A stretch of 64,000 nt of DNA. It comes from Methylophaga nitratireducenticrescens. GTDB taxonomy: Bacteria; Pseudomonadota; Gammaproteobacteria; Nitrosococcales; Methylophagaceae. Position 1 is the first letter of the stretch, and every line of letters starts with the position of its first letter. The stretch lies in assembly GCF_000260985.4 (NCBI RefSeq), contig NC_017857.3, forward strand, positions 806,001-870,000, given 5' to 3'. The notes below the pieces were generated by a model that saw only the letters and a list, made by a program, of their open reading frames with translations, was not told the origin of the DNA and searched no databases. The position numbers and the translations under genes were made by a program. Of the stretch, positions 7,841 to 17,053 are shown piece after piece.

Positions 7841-10716
7841 GACGTTGTTAAATCGGTTGGTGAAGTTAAGTCGTTTTGGGTCTTTAAAAGCTGCAGTTGA
7901 AATGCTTTAAATGTCTCAAAGTTTTTCTGCCATTCGGATGGCTGAGTGACCCGCTCGATCTGGACTGCTGTGACTTTATACTCTGGACAGTTGGTGGCCC
8001 AATCTGAATTATCGGTGGTGATAACGTTGGCACCACTGCCGGGATGATGGAAAGTGGTGTAGACCACGCCAGGTAATACTTTTTCGGTAAGGCAAGCACG
8101 TAAGACGGTCTGTCCGGCCCGGCTGGAAATACCGACCCAGTCGCCTTCTTTTATTCCTCTGACTTCCGCATCATGAGGATGAATATCCAGACGATCTTCT
8201 TTATGCCAAAGCTGGTTTTCGGTTCGACGAGTTTGTGCTCCCACATTGTATTGCGACAGAATCCGTCCAGTAGTGAGCAATAAAGGAAAACGGCTGTTGG
8301 TTCGTTCTTCAGTGGCGATATATTCAGTAACAATAAAGCGCCCTTTGCCGATCGGAAAATCATCAACGTGCATGGTTGGTGTGCCAGTTGGGTGATCGTT
8401 ATTACAAGGCCATTGAATACTACCTAATTTGTCAAGCAGTCTAAAACTCACACCAGTAAAAGTTGGTGTGAGCTGTGCTATTTCATCCATTATTTCCGAT
8501 GGATGGTTATACTGCATCGGATAGCCAAATGCTTTGGCTAAATCCATTGTGATTTGCCAGTCTTCCTTACCCGCCAGAGGGGGTATTACTTTTCGAACGC
8601 GATTTATCCGGCGTTCAGCGTTGGTGAAAGTACCATCTTTTTCCAAGAAGGAAGATCCCGGCAATAACACATGCGCGAATTTGGCAGTTTCATTCAAAAA
8701 CAGATCTTGCACAATCAAGCATTCGAGAGAACGTAGTGCCTTTTCTACATGCTGAGTGTCTGGATCAGATTGGGCGATATCCTCTCCTTGGACGTAAAGG
8801 CCCTTAAACTCTCCGGCAATTGCGGCATCAAACATGTTCGAAATACGTAAGCCAGGCTCTTTATCCAGAGACACTCCCCAGGCGGCTTCAAAATGAGCAC
8901 GTGGTGCATCATCGGAAATATGTTGATAACCCGGTAATTCATGTGGAAAGGAGCCCATATCACACGAACCCTGCACGTTATTCTGACCACGTAGCGGGTT
9001 CACCCCAACACCTTCACGACCCAGATTACCAGTAGCCATCGCCAGGTTGGCGATACCTATCACCATAGTTGAGCCCTGGCTATGCTCGGTGACTCCTAGT
9101 CCATAATAGATTGCACTGTTGTTACCTTGGGCGAAGCTGCGAGCTGCCTGGCGTACTTTCTCTGCAGAGACGCCGGTAATCGCTTCAACAGATTCCGGAG
9201 AATGTCTTTCGTCACGAATAAATTCACGCCATTTGTCGTAGGTTTTCATATCACAGCGCGACTCAATAAATGCATGATCTTCAAGCCCTTCGGTGATCAC
9301 AACATGTGCCAAGGAGTTGATCAACGCGACATTGGAACCGGGTTTGATCGGCAGATGTATTGCTGATTTAAGATGTGGTGTTTTCAATAAGTCGATATGT
9401 CTTGGATCGGCTACGATCAACTGTGCACCTTCACGCAGACGACGACGCATCATTGATCCAAATACCGGATGTGCATCGGTGGGGTTGGCACCGAGCACCA
9501 TGATTACATCTGATTTCATTACCGAGTCAAAATCCTGCGTACCGGCTGATTCGCCCAAGGTGGCTTTAAGACCATAACCGGTTGGCGAGTGGCAAACACG
9601 TGCGCAGGTATCTGTATTGTTATTACCGAAGGCTGCCCGGATCATTTTTTGTACCAGATAGGTCTCCTCATTGGTGCAACGTGATGAGGTAATGCCACCA
9701 ATACTGTTGCGACCATATTTTTGCTGGAGACCTTTGAGTTTATCGGCCGCGAACTGTATGGCTTTTTCCCAGCTGGCTTCCTGCCAGGGTTCGTTGATAT
9801 TATTACGAATCATTGGCGTCTTCAGACGATCCTGATGGGTTGCATAGCCAAAGGCAAAACGGCCCTTAACACAGGAGTGACCATGATTGGCATCGCCACC
9901 TTTGTAAGGCACCATACGCACTACTTGATTACCTTTCATTTCAGCTTTGAAAGAACAACCGACACCACAATAAGCACAGGTAGTGACGATGCTGTGTTCT
10001 GGCTGACCCATTTCCACAATGTTTTTTTCCATCAGGGTGGAGGTTGGACAAGCCTGCACACAGGCACCGCAGGATACGCATTCAGAGTCCATAAAATCAT
10101 TATGCTGACTCGGCGAAACCACCGAAGCAAAACCCCGACCATCAATGGTCAACGCAAAGGTACCTTGCACTTCTTCACAGGCCCTTACGCAACGTGAGCA
10201 AACAATGCATTTGCTTGGATCAAAATCGAAATAGGGATTGCTATGATCTTTTTCGCTTTGCAGATGATTCTCACCAGCATAGCCGTAACGGACATCGCGC
10301 AGACCGACTGCACCGGCCATATCTTGTAATTCGCAGTTACCATTTGCCGGGCAGGTCAGGCAATCCAGTGGATGATCGGAAATATACAGTTCCATAATAT
10401 TACGGCGTAAGTCAGCCAGTTTTTTGTTCTGGGTCGTAACTTTCATGCCTGCATCCACTGTGGTGGTGCATGAAGCGGGATAACCGCGTCTGCCTTCAAT
10501 TTGCACGGCACATAAACGACAGGATCCGAACGATTCCAGATTATCGGTGGCACATAGTTTTGGAATATTAATATCAACCAGTGCTGCTGCCCGCATGACG
10601 GAAGTGCCTTCCGGTACCGAGATTTCAATACCGTCGATTTCCAGCGTCACCAGCTTTTCTGATAGACGGGCCGGTGTGCCGTAATCTTTGTTGGGATTAA
10701 ATCTTTCTACTTTCAT
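7837..10716 (-). CDS. fdsA: NAD-dependent formate dehydrogenase, catalytic alpha subunit
   Basis: Catalytic subunit (959 residues) of a cytosolic formate dehydrogenase, which oxidises formate to CO2. In order it shows a [2Fe-2S] domain (Cys 55, 66, 69, 83), a His-Cys3 [4Fe-4S] site (His115, Cys 119, 122, 128), two ferredoxin-type clusters (Cys 170/173/176/180 and 213/216/219/223), the N-terminal [4Fe-4S] of the molybdopterin domain (Cys 247, 250, 254, 282) and the bis-MGD domain. The metal ligand is Cys375 in ARVCHSPTGYG, not selenocysteine. Molybdenum or tungsten could occupy the site; a tungstate-binding protein gene lies 8 kb away. It sits three bases after fdsB. Confidence 0.96.
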   Translation of the reverse strand: MKVERFNPNKDYGTPARLSEKLVTLEIDGIEISVPEGTSVMRAAALVDINIPKLCATDNLESFGSCRLCAVQIEGRRGYPASCTTTVDAGMKVTTQNKKLADLRRNIMELYISDHPLDCLTCPANGNCELQDMAGAVGLRDVRYGYAGENHLQSEKDHSNPYFDFDPSKCIVCSRCVRACEEVQGTFALTIDGRGFASVVSPSQHNDFMDSECVSCGACVQACPTSTLMEKNIVEMGQPEHSIVTTCAYCGVGCSFKAEMKGNQVVRMVPYKGGDANHGHSCVKGRFAFGYATHQDRLKTPMIRNNINEPWQEASWEKAIQFAADKLKGLQQKYGRNSIGGITSSRCTNEETYLVQKMIRAAFGNNNTDTCARVCHSPTGYGLKATLGESAGTQDFDSVMKSDVIMVLGANPTDAHPVFGSMMRRRLREGAQLIVADPRHIDLLKTPHLKSAIHLPIKPGSNVALINSLAHVVITEGLEDHAFIESRCDMKTYDKWREFIRDERHSPESVEAITGVSAEKVRQAARSFAQGNNSAIYYGLGVTEHSQGSTMVIGIANLAMATGNLGREGVGVNPLRGQNNVQGSCDMGSFPHELPGYQHISDDAPRAHFEAAWGVSLDKEPGLRISNMFDAAIAGEFKGLYVQGEDIAQSDPDTQHVEKALRSLECLIVQDLFLNETAKFAHVLLPGSSFLEKDGTFTNAERRINRVRKVIPPLAGKEDWQITMDLAKAFGYPMQYNHPSEIMDEIAQLTPTFTGVSFRLLDKLGSIQWPCNNDHPTGTPTMHVDDFPIGKGRFIVTEYIATEERTNSRFPLLLTTGRILSQYNVGAQTRRTENQLWHKEDRLDIHPHDAEVRGIKEGDWVGISSRAGQTVLRACLTEKVLPGVVYTTFHHPGSGANVITTDNSDWATNCPEYKVTAVQIERVTQPSEWQKNFETFKAFQLQLLKTQNDLTSPTDLTTS

Positions 10717-10719
10717 AAC

Positions 10720-12267
10720 TTACTCCTGACGCTCATGGCGCAGTTCGTCGGGAAAAAACTTCATCACACTTTGCACGGGAATTGGCGTCATACTGCCCAT
10801 GGCGCACAAAGAGCCATCGACCATGGTCTCGCATAGATCTTCGAGCAGTTGCCAATTGCTCTCGGTTCTTTCACCGGCGCGAATCCGATCAATGACTTCC
10901 ACCCCTCTGGTGGACCCAATACGACAGGGAGTGCATTTGCCACAGGATTCGACTTTGCAGAATTCCATCGCAAATCTGGCCTGGTCACCCATATCAACAC
11001 TGTCATCAAACATCACCACACCACCGTGACCAAGCACCGCTTGTTCAGAGGAAAAAGCTTCATAATCAATAATAGTATCCCACTGATTTTCCGGCAGATA
11101 CGCACCTAAAGGGCCACCAACCTGCACAGCTTTCAACGGTCGACCGCTACGGGTACCACCGCCAAAATCATTCATCAATTTGTTCAGTGAAATACCAAAG
11201 GCCAGTTCGACCAAGCCGCCATATTTGACGTTGCCAGTGAGTTGGATCGGCATGGTGCCTCGAGAACGGCCCACACCATAATCGGCATAGGCCTGACCAC
11301 CCTTGTTGAGAATGTAGGGAATGGCTGCCAAAGATAAAACGTTATTGACGACCGTCGGTTTGCCAAATAAACCGACAATCGCAGGAAGTGGCGGTTTGGC
11401 CCGGACTAATCCGCGTTTGCCTTCCAGGCTGTCGAGTAATGACGTTTCTTCACCGCAGATATAGGCACCGGCACCTAAACGAACTTCTAAATTAAAGTGT
11501 TTTTGACTGCCGCGAATATTGCTACCCAGATAGCCATGTTGATAAGCGGTTTCAGTCGCTTTGGTTAATATTTGATGGGCAATAGGGTATTCCGAGCGTA
11601 AATAAATATAGCCTTGAGTGGCTCCTACGGCGAGACCTGCGATGGTCATACCTTCGATGAGCATGAAAGGGTCACATTCCATCACCAGCCGATCAGCAAA
11701 GGTGCCCGAGTCACCTTCATCGGCATTACAGACGATATATTTCTGTTCGTCCGGCGTATCCAGAACAGTTTGCCATTTAATGCCTGTGGGAAAAGCCGCA
11801 CCGCCACGGCCACGTAAGCCGGAGGTTTTTACTTCATCGACAATCTGTTGTCCAGTCATTATCAAGGCATTGTCCAGACCGGTGTAACCATCATGTTCGA
11901 GATAATCATCTAGCGACAATGGATCGGTAATACCAGCACGGGAAAAAGTTAAACGCTGTTGATTTTTCAGATAAGGGATTTGCTCGACCAGTCCCACACA
12001 GAGAGTGTGCTGTGTTTGACCCAGATAAAAGTTTTGTTCGAAAAGTGTCTGTACATCATTTGAGGTAACTGGTCCAAAACCCAGACGACCGTTGTCGGTT
12101 TCGATTTCGATTAACGGTTCGAGCCATAGCAGCCCTCGAGAGCCATTTCGAACTAAGGTGATGTCAATGCCGCGACTTAATGCCTCAGCTTGAATCAAGG
12201 TGGCAATCTGATCTGCGCCCAAGGAACGAGCGGTGGTATCACTGGGAACAAAAATCCGTATCGACAT
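10720..12267 (-). CDS. fdsB: NAD-dependent formate dehydrogenase, beta subunit (FMN/NAD site)
   Basis: NuoF-like subunit (515 residues) that passes electrons from formate to NAD+. It has an N-terminal thioredoxin-like segment fused in front of the diaphorase part, the GLRGRGGAAFPTGIKW nucleotide/FMN loop (150-166), the block GAGAYICGEETSLLDSLEG, and a C-terminal [4Fe-4S] site (Cys 442, 445, 448, 488). The N-terminal extension is normal for FdsB as opposed to NuoF. Its start overlaps the fdsG stop by one base. Confidence 0.95.
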   Translation of the reverse strand: MSIRIFVPSDTTARSLGADQIATLIQAEALSRGIDITLVRNGSRGLLWLEPLIEIETDNGRLGFGPVTSNDVQTLFEQNFYLGQTQHTLCVGLVEQIPYLKNQQRLTFSRAGITDPLSLDDYLEHDGYTGLDNALIMTGQQIVDEVKTSGLRGRGGAAFPTGIKWQTVLDTPDEQKYIVCNADEGDSGTFADRLVMECDPFMLIEGMTIAGLAVGATQGYIYLRSEYPIAHQILTKATETAYQHGYLGSNIRGSQKHFNLEVRLGAGAYICGEETSLLDSLEGKRGLVRAKPPLPAIVGLFGKPTVVNNVLSLAAIPYILNKGGQAYADYGVGRSRGTMPIQLTGNVKYGGLVELAFGISLNKLMNDFGGGTRSGRPLKAVQVGGPLGAYLPENQWDTIIDYEAFSSEQAVLGHGGVVMFDDSVDMGDQARFAMEFCKVESCGKCTPCRIGSTRGVEVIDRIRAGERTESNWQLLEDLCETMVDGSLCAMGSMTPIPVQSVMKFFPDELRHERQE

Positions 12268-12758
12268 TAGCCTGCCTCCTGCAAATGCTGACGACAGTTT
12301 TCCATCAATTCATCAAAACGTTCCGGGGTGACACGGCCATGGATATCATCATTAATACGTATTGAAGGACCAGTGGCACAATTACCCAGGCAATAAACGG
12401 GTTCCAACGTGATACTGCCGCAATCGGTTGTTTGCTGATAATCAATATTAAGCGTATTTTTTGCGTGTTTTTCCAATTGACGACAGCCTACAGATTGGCA
12501 AGCTTCGCCACGGCAGATTTCAACGATGTTTTGCCCAGTGGGATGATTATGGAAATGTGCGTAAAAGCTTATAACCCCATGCACTTCGGCACGTGTGAGT
12601 AACATTTCGTCAGCAATAACAGGAACCACATTATCTGGAATATGCCCGATATATTGCTGAATAGCATGTAAGACCGGTAATAAAGCACCGGGCTTTTCTT
12701 TTAGCTGCTGGATGATTTCACGGACGTTTTTCATCTGCCATTGCCCAGGTGTTTTCAT
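12267..12758 (-). CDS. fdsG: NAD-dependent formate dehydrogenase, gamma subunit
   Basis: NuoE-like [2Fe-2S] subunit (163 residues from the chosen start). The cluster Cys lie in CRGEACQSVGC and, about 35 residues on, CLGNCATGPS. It forms the electron-input module with FdsB. The start is placed at MKTPGQWQ (12758), because GGGGAGAA lies immediately upstream; a longer frame to 12794 would cover the candidate operator. It is the first fds gene, followed by fdsB, fdsA, fdhD and fdsD. Confidence 0.94.
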   Translation of the reverse strand: MKTPGQWQMKNVREIIQQLKEKPGALLPVLHAIQQYIGHIPDNVVPVIADEMLLTRAEVHGVISFYAHFHNHPTGQNIVEICRGEACQSVGCRQLEKHAKNTLNIDYQQTTDCGSITLEPVYCLGNCATGPSIRINDDIHGRVTPERFDELMENCRQHLQEAG

Positions 12759-12769
12759 TTCTCCCCTCA

Positions 12770-12792
12770 CGCTTATATATGAATATATTTGC
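12770..12792. promoter_or_regulatory. Candidate ModE-like operator upstream of fdsG
   Basis: CGCTTATATATGAATATATT followed by TGC is an AT-rich imperfect inverted repeat, 11 bases before the fdsG start. Its layout (CG/GC ends, TATA-type arms) resembles ModE sites and the candidate upstream of the tungstate-binding gene at 19308-19331. The similarity was judged by eye only. Confidence 0.4.
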
Positions 12793-12848
12793 ATATAAAG
12801 TTTTAGTTTTACTGTTTTTAAAACAATAACACAGTAAAATAAGCTTAA

Positions 12849-12872
12849 AAATATGCAAAAAATTGCATATTT
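12849..12872. promoter_or_regulatory. Perfect 10-bp inverted repeat in the fds promoter region
   Basis: AAATATGCAA and TTGCATATTT form a perfect dyad with a 4-base spacer. A single half site (TTGCATAT) recurs at 12789-12796. It lies about 90 bases upstream of fdsG in the 158-base gap after the regulator gene, so it is a likely operator for a dimeric regulator. Confidence 0.6.
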
Positions 12873-12953
12873 AGACTATGGGGAAATAGCTTGTTTAGAG
12901 AAAGATCATCAGACAGAAAGAGAAGTGGATGAAAAGTTATACAAAGAATTAGC

Positions 12954-14129
12954 TTAATTTTCGGAAAAACCTTTTCCGAAAATCTGCTCAAACGCGACTT
13001 CCTGACCGCAGCGATCTAGCTGGTAACCCTCAAGATCGACTAACGCATTCTGAAAAGCATGTCCATTTACGCATTCAAACAAGGTTTGCACACTTTCATG
13101 CTCAAATTGCTGCTGATTGACAGCAAGACAATAGTGTTCCCATTGGATAGGAACAAAGTTGAGACCGAATTTTTGGGCTGCTGCAGCGATACCAAAACCA
13201 CAGTCAGCTGCGCCACTGGCCACCATTGCAGCTACGGCCATATGCGTAAACTCTTCCTGCTTATAACCTGTAATAGTCATCGGATCAATGTGTTGCAGAT
13301 CGAGTAATTGATCCAGTAATAGGCGTGTTCCGGAATCTTTCTGACGATTAATAAAGTGGTAGCCGCCCTTGCTTAAGTCAGCGAGTGAGTGTATGGAAAG
13401 CGGATTGTCTTTAGGTACCATTAACCCTTGCAATCGTCTGACCAGATAGATTAGACGATGATTTTCCGGCGAAATATGTTGCAAATACTGTGATGAAACA
13501 CGTTTGCCAAGTTCACCCTCGGGTACATGAAAGCCGGCAATATCACATTGATTTTCTTTTAACGCTCGCAGACTTTCCAGGCTGCCGTGAAAGTGTAATT
13601 CAACTGGCATATCCTGAAGCTGGTTCAAGGTATCTCGTAACGCGCTGACGGCTAAACCGTGACTGGCATAAATTCTTAGGTGATAATTTTTCTGTGCTTG
13701 TTGAATACTCGATAGCTGGTGGGCCAGTTCAGTAGCTTGATTGGCAAGTTGAGGTGCATGACGAGCCTGCAATTGTCGTTGAGCCTGTAATAGCTTTTCG
13801 CCAGCTTCAGTTAATTTGGCGCCACGACCACGGTGTTTGATAATCAGAGGTGAACCGAACAGTTTTTCTCCTTTCTCCATCAAGCCCCAGGCATGCCTAT
13901 AGGAGGTCTGGCATTGCAATGCAGCTTGTTGCAGTGAACCTAGCTGATCAAGGCTGGTCAGCAGGCTAAATAAGACGGGATCCACGGTAACGGTTTTCCC
14001 CTCATGTTCAATCTGCCAGAGAAAGTTGATTTGAATATTCAATGGGTAAACAGGTTTGATAGCCGATGAAAATGCGCTATCAATTTGACTTTTGTTTTTT
14101 ATAAACCATCGGTATTGGATTCCACCCAA
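12954..14129 (-). CDS. ModE-type HTH regulator with substrate-binding-like C-terminal domain
   Basis: Residues about 40-120 form a ModE/LysR-type winged helix (LLTSLDQLGSLQQAALQ..SYRHAWGLMEKGEKLFG...GRGAKLTEAGEKLL). Residues about 150-380 look like a periplasmic-binding-protein-type sensor (RQKDSGTRLLLDQLLD, SGAADCGFGIAAAA). ModE-type HTH proteins with this C-terminal domain are known near molybdoenzyme genes and probably sense molybdate, tungstate or a pathway ligand. It lies between moaE and fdsG on the same strand, so it is the obvious candidate regulator of the formate operon. The start is uncertain: the longest frame begins at TTG 14129 and overlaps the moaE end. Confidence 0.85.
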   Translation of the reverse strand: MGGIQYRWFIKNKSQIDSAFSSAIKPVYPLNIQINFLWQIEHEGKTVTVDPVLFSLLTSLDQLGSLQQAALQCQTSYRHAWGLMEKGEKLFGSPLIIKHRGRGAKLTEAGEKLLQAQRQLQARHAPQLANQATELAHQLSSIQQAQKNYHLRIYASHGLAVSALRDTLNQLQDMPVELHFHGSLESLRALKENQCDIAGFHVPEGELGKRVSSQYLQHISPENHRLIYLVRRLQGLMVPKDNPLSIHSLADLSKGGYHFINRQKDSGTRLLLDQLLDLQHIDPMTITGYKQEEFTHMAVAAMVASGAADCGFGIAAAAQKFGLNFVPIQWEHYCLAVNQQQFEHESVQTLFECVNGHAFQNALVDLEGYQLDRCGQEVAFEQIFGKGFSEN

Positions 14130-14533
14130 CGCGCGCCTTGCTGATTCTGTTCTTTTTTCCAGAACGGTGCTTTGTATTTAAGTTCTTCGATTAACCAGTT
14201 ACAGGCATCCAATGCCGCACGGCGATGTGCTGACCAACAAGCAATTAACACAATTGCTTCGCCTGGGAATACTTTCCCCACACGGTGCAGGATCAGACAA
14301 TCATTTAAAGGCCATTCGGTTTTAGCGTGTTTTTCCAGCTTTTCGAGATACCGCTGAGTCATGGCCGGGTAATGCTCCAGTGTCATGGTTCGTACCGAAG
14401 CATCATCGTTATAATTGCGCATGGTTCCGATAAAATTGGCTGAAGCACCATCTCTGCCCGCTGGCATCTTTTGGGAAAATTCAGTGAGCCATTGATAGGG
14501 TTGAAAATCGTTATCAAGAATATGCGTGGCCAT
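14099..14533 (-). CDS. moaE: Molybdopterin synthase catalytic (large) subunit
   Basis: MoaE (144 residues) converts precursor Z (cPMP) to molybdopterin with sulphur from MoaD thiocarboxylate. Family blocks are present: GASANFIGTMRNYN, the HRVGKVFPGEAIVLIAC segment and HRRAALDACNWLIEELKYKAPFWKKE with its conserved Lys. It follows moaD by two bases. Its co-location with fds and fdhD suggests dedicated cofactor supply for formate dehydrogenase. Confidence 0.95.
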   Translation of the reverse strand: MATHILDNDFQPYQWLTEFSQKMPAGRDGASANFIGTMRNYNDDASVRTMTLEHYPAMTQRYLEKLEKHAKTEWPLNDCLILHRVGKVFPGEAIVLIACWSAHRRAALDACNWLIEELKYKAPFWKKEQNQQGARWVESNTDGL

Positions 14534-14535
14534 GA

Positions 14536-14763
14536 TTAACCTCCGGTAACCGGTGGGAAAAAGGCAACTTCATCCCCATCTTTCACCTGACTTTGCATAT
14601 TGGCATAGTCAAGATTGATAGCGACGAGCAAGTTATCGGGCAAGGGGGCAGACTGGGTTGCCTGATTCCATACCTCGGTCACAGTGGAGGCATGTTCTAC
14701 GGCGGTCTCACTCTGCCTCAGGCTTTCTCGCAGACTGGCAAAAAATTTGACTTGAATAGACAT
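14536..14763 (-). CDS. moaD: Molybdopterin synthase sulphur-carrier (small) subunit
   Basis: Ubiquitin-like MoaD (75 residues) ending in the required Gly-Gly (FFPPVTGG), which is adenylated by MoeB and thiocarboxylated. It is the first gene of the minus-strand run and is divergent from moaC, with a 45-base gap. Confidence 0.95.
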   Translation of the reverse strand: MSIQVKFFASLRESLRQSETAVEHASTVTEVWNQATQSAPLPDNLLVAINLDYANMQSQVKDGDEVAFFPPVTGG

Positions 14764-14808
14764 CTGGTTGATTGTTTCCTAGTTTAAAACATAAGGATAA
14801 CATTCAAA

Positions 14809-15288
14809 ATGGCAGAATTGACGCATTTTAATCAATCTGGTGAAGCGCATATGGTCGATGTCGGCGATAAGGCGGTGACACAACGCAGAGCAATTGCCAA
14901 GGGACGGATTATTATGTTGCCCGAGACACTAAACCTGATCGAGCAGGGCAATCATAAAAAAGGTGATGTTTTGGGTATTGCCCGCATCGCCGGCATTATG
15001 GCGGCCAAGCGCACCTCGGATTTAATTCCGCTATGTCATCCGCTGGCATTAAGTAAAGTGACTGTCGAGTTTGAAATTGATGCAGCTAATAACGCCGTTA
15101 ATTGTCAGGCTGAAGTTGCTACTGCCGGGCAAACGGGTGTGGAAATGGAAGCACTAACCGCCATCCAGATTACCCTGCTAACCATCTATGACATGTGCAA
15201 AGCGGTGGATCGCGGCATGGTAATAACCGATGTCTGTTTGCAGGAAAAAGCTGGAGGTAAATCAGGACACTGGCAACGCTCTGTATAA
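14809..15288 (+). CDS. moaC: Cyclic pyranopterin monophosphate synthase
   Basis: MoaC (159 residues) acts after MoaA to form cPMP, the first stable molybdopterin precursor. The blocks [27 protein letters not shown] and [24 protein letters not shown], with the catalytic KAVDRGM segment, are intact. It is divergent from moaD; moaA is not in the window. Confidence 0.96.
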   Translation: MAELTHFNQSGEAHMVDVGDKAVTQRRAIAKGRIIMLPETLNLIEQGNHKKGDVLGIARIAGIMAAKRTSDLIPLCHPLALSKVTVEFEIDAANNAVNCQAEVATAGQTGVEMEALTAIQITLLTIYDMCKAVDRGMVITDVCLQEKAGGKSGHWQRSV

Positions 15289-15431
15289 AGGAAAAAACGA
15301 CTCAAGTTACTGCTTCATTTACGAAATTAAGTTTGAATTCAGCAACCGTTGCTTAAACTGTGATTAGGATTTTTTCCTATGAGTTCGGGTGATGCTTTTC
15401 CCAATCCCCACAACCTAATGCTGAGTTTTCA

Positions 15432-16757
15432 ATGTCGAATTTTGTTCCAAAACTGCTGTTTGTTTTTGTTCTCGGTTTACCACTAGTAAGCCACGCTTCT
15501 GAATTACGTTTATTGATTGATATGTTGCATGAAAATGACATGGTCAGTGAAGAACAATATGACCGTTTGTTGGCCGAGCTGGAACAAAACCAGCAGCAAT
15601 CTGCAAAAGAAAAACAGCAAATAACAGAACAACTTGAATTAGTCACTCAGCCGCCTGAAGTGGAAGTCACCACTAAAGGTGGGTTACGGGTTAGCACCAC
15701 TGATGGTCAATTTGAAACCCGCTTGCGGGGGCGCTTAATGATCGATGCCGCCGATTATGATGGCGCGCCACAGATTGCCGATGGAACCAATATTCGTCGT
15801 GCTCGCCTCGCGTGGTCGGGCCGGATATTCAGTGATTGGATATACAAGTTAGATTACGATTTCACGGATGGTGGTGAATTAAAAGATTCGTATATTGGTT
15901 ACACAGGTTTTTCTCAAGCTCGTTTAAGAATGGGGCTTATGGAAATTCCCTTGGGATTGCAATATCGCAGCAGTTCGGCCAATTCGCAGTTGATAGAACG
16001 CAGCCTGCTTGGGGCATTTGGTGGGGATCGTTATATCGGTATGATGGCCGATACCAAACGGCAGCATTGGAGTGCTACCGCTGGGATTTTCGGTGATGAT
16101 GCCAATGAACAGCGCGAACGAAATGATGAAGGATGGGGGGTTGGTGCACGCGTCACCATGGCGCCCATCAATCACAACAATATGGTTTTACATTTTGGAT
16201 TGGCCACTTTTTACCGGCATTTAAATGATCAGGCGACATTGAGATTTGATGAGCAGCCCGAAGCCCGAGTGGCCGGCTTTGAAATTGTTGATACCGGTAT
16301 TATTCCTGGTGCACGAACCTATACCCGAAGTGGAGTGGAATGGGCAGCAGTAGGAAATCGCTGGTCTGCTCAGGCCGAGTACATGGTGACCGATGTACGC
16401 CGAACAGTGGGGCAGGATGTTGGATTTTCTGGGGGACATATCCAAAGCGGTTTTTTTCTGACCGATGATTCATTGAACTATGAAAATGGCGACTTTGGCA
16501 GTCCGCAACCAAATCACCATGTGGGTGATGGTGGTGTCGGGGCTTGGGAACTGGTCGCGCGTTACAGCACACTGGATCTAACCGACGAAGATATTATTGG
16601 TGGCGAAATAGACAGCCTCACTTTTGGGCTGAACTGGTATCCAGTGCCAATGCTACGATTTTCTGCCAATTACATTAATGTTCTGAATGTTGATGGTGGG
16701 CCAAGTTCAGGTCAAGAACCGCGTATTTTTCTGGTTCGCAGCCAATGGGCGTTTTAG
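15432..16757 (+). CDS. OprO/OprP-type porin, tandem copy 1
   Basis: An exported 441-residue outer-membrane protein. It has a signal peptide (to about residue 22, ...LVSHAS), an N-terminal coiled-coil segment (LLIDMLHENDMVSEEQYDRLLAELEQNQ), then a beta-barrel beginning FETRLRGRLMIDAADYDG and ending QSxWAF-style (VRSQWAF) with a terminal Phe. This layout is that of the phosphate-selective porin O/P family, although the substrate cannot be read from sequence. It is paralogous to the gene at 17054 over its whole length, which indicates a tandem duplication. Confidence 0.9.
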   Translation: MSNFVPKLLFVFVLGLPLVSHASELRLLIDMLHENDMVSEEQYDRLLAELEQNQQQSAKEKQQITEQLELVTQPPEVEVTTKGGLRVSTTDGQFETRLRGRLMIDAADYDGAPQIADGTNIRRARLAWSGRIFSDWIYKLDYDFTDGGELKDSYIGYTGFSQARLRMGLMEIPLGLQYRSSSANSQLIERSLLGAFGGDRYIGMMADTKRQHWSATAGIFGDDANEQRERNDEGWGVGARVTMAPINHNNMVLHFGLATFYRHLNDQATLRFDEQPEARVAGFEIVDTGIIPGARTYTRSGVEWAAVGNRWSAQAEYMVTDVRRTVGQDVGFSGGHIQSGFFLTDDSLNYENGDFGSPQPNHHVGDGGVGAWELVARYSTLDLTDEDIIGGEIDSLTFGLNWYPVPMLRFSANYINVLNVDGGPSSGQEPRIFLVRSQWAF

Positions 16758-17053
16758 CTGAAATATTACAATTATCATAAGTGAATTTCGTTGTTAGATA
16801 ATTCTCGGGAGATTAAATTAATAATATCTCTAATGCACCGCGCTTAACCATTAATAAAATAGCTAGCCAGGAGTTGGCGAAAATGTTTAAAGACGTGGTT
16901 AAGTGTTAATTGGTGTGCAGGATTTTTGATAAATTAGAACTTCATCACAATAGCAAAAGATTACTATTTTTTTTGATAATAAATAGTAATGCTGGTTCCA
17001 AATGTGTCGATAATATTACAGAAATTTATTGGCCATTAAAAAGGAACACGTTT

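Noticed and set aside
9721-10197. 158-codon plus-strand frame opposite fdsA
   Set aside because: An antisense shadow of a strongly conserved gene; long antisense frames arise from its codon bias.
16883-16909. Eight-codon leader peptide before the second porin
   Set aside because: It has AGGAG upstream, but no attenuator structure or codon bias supports a leader role; noted only in the porin entry.
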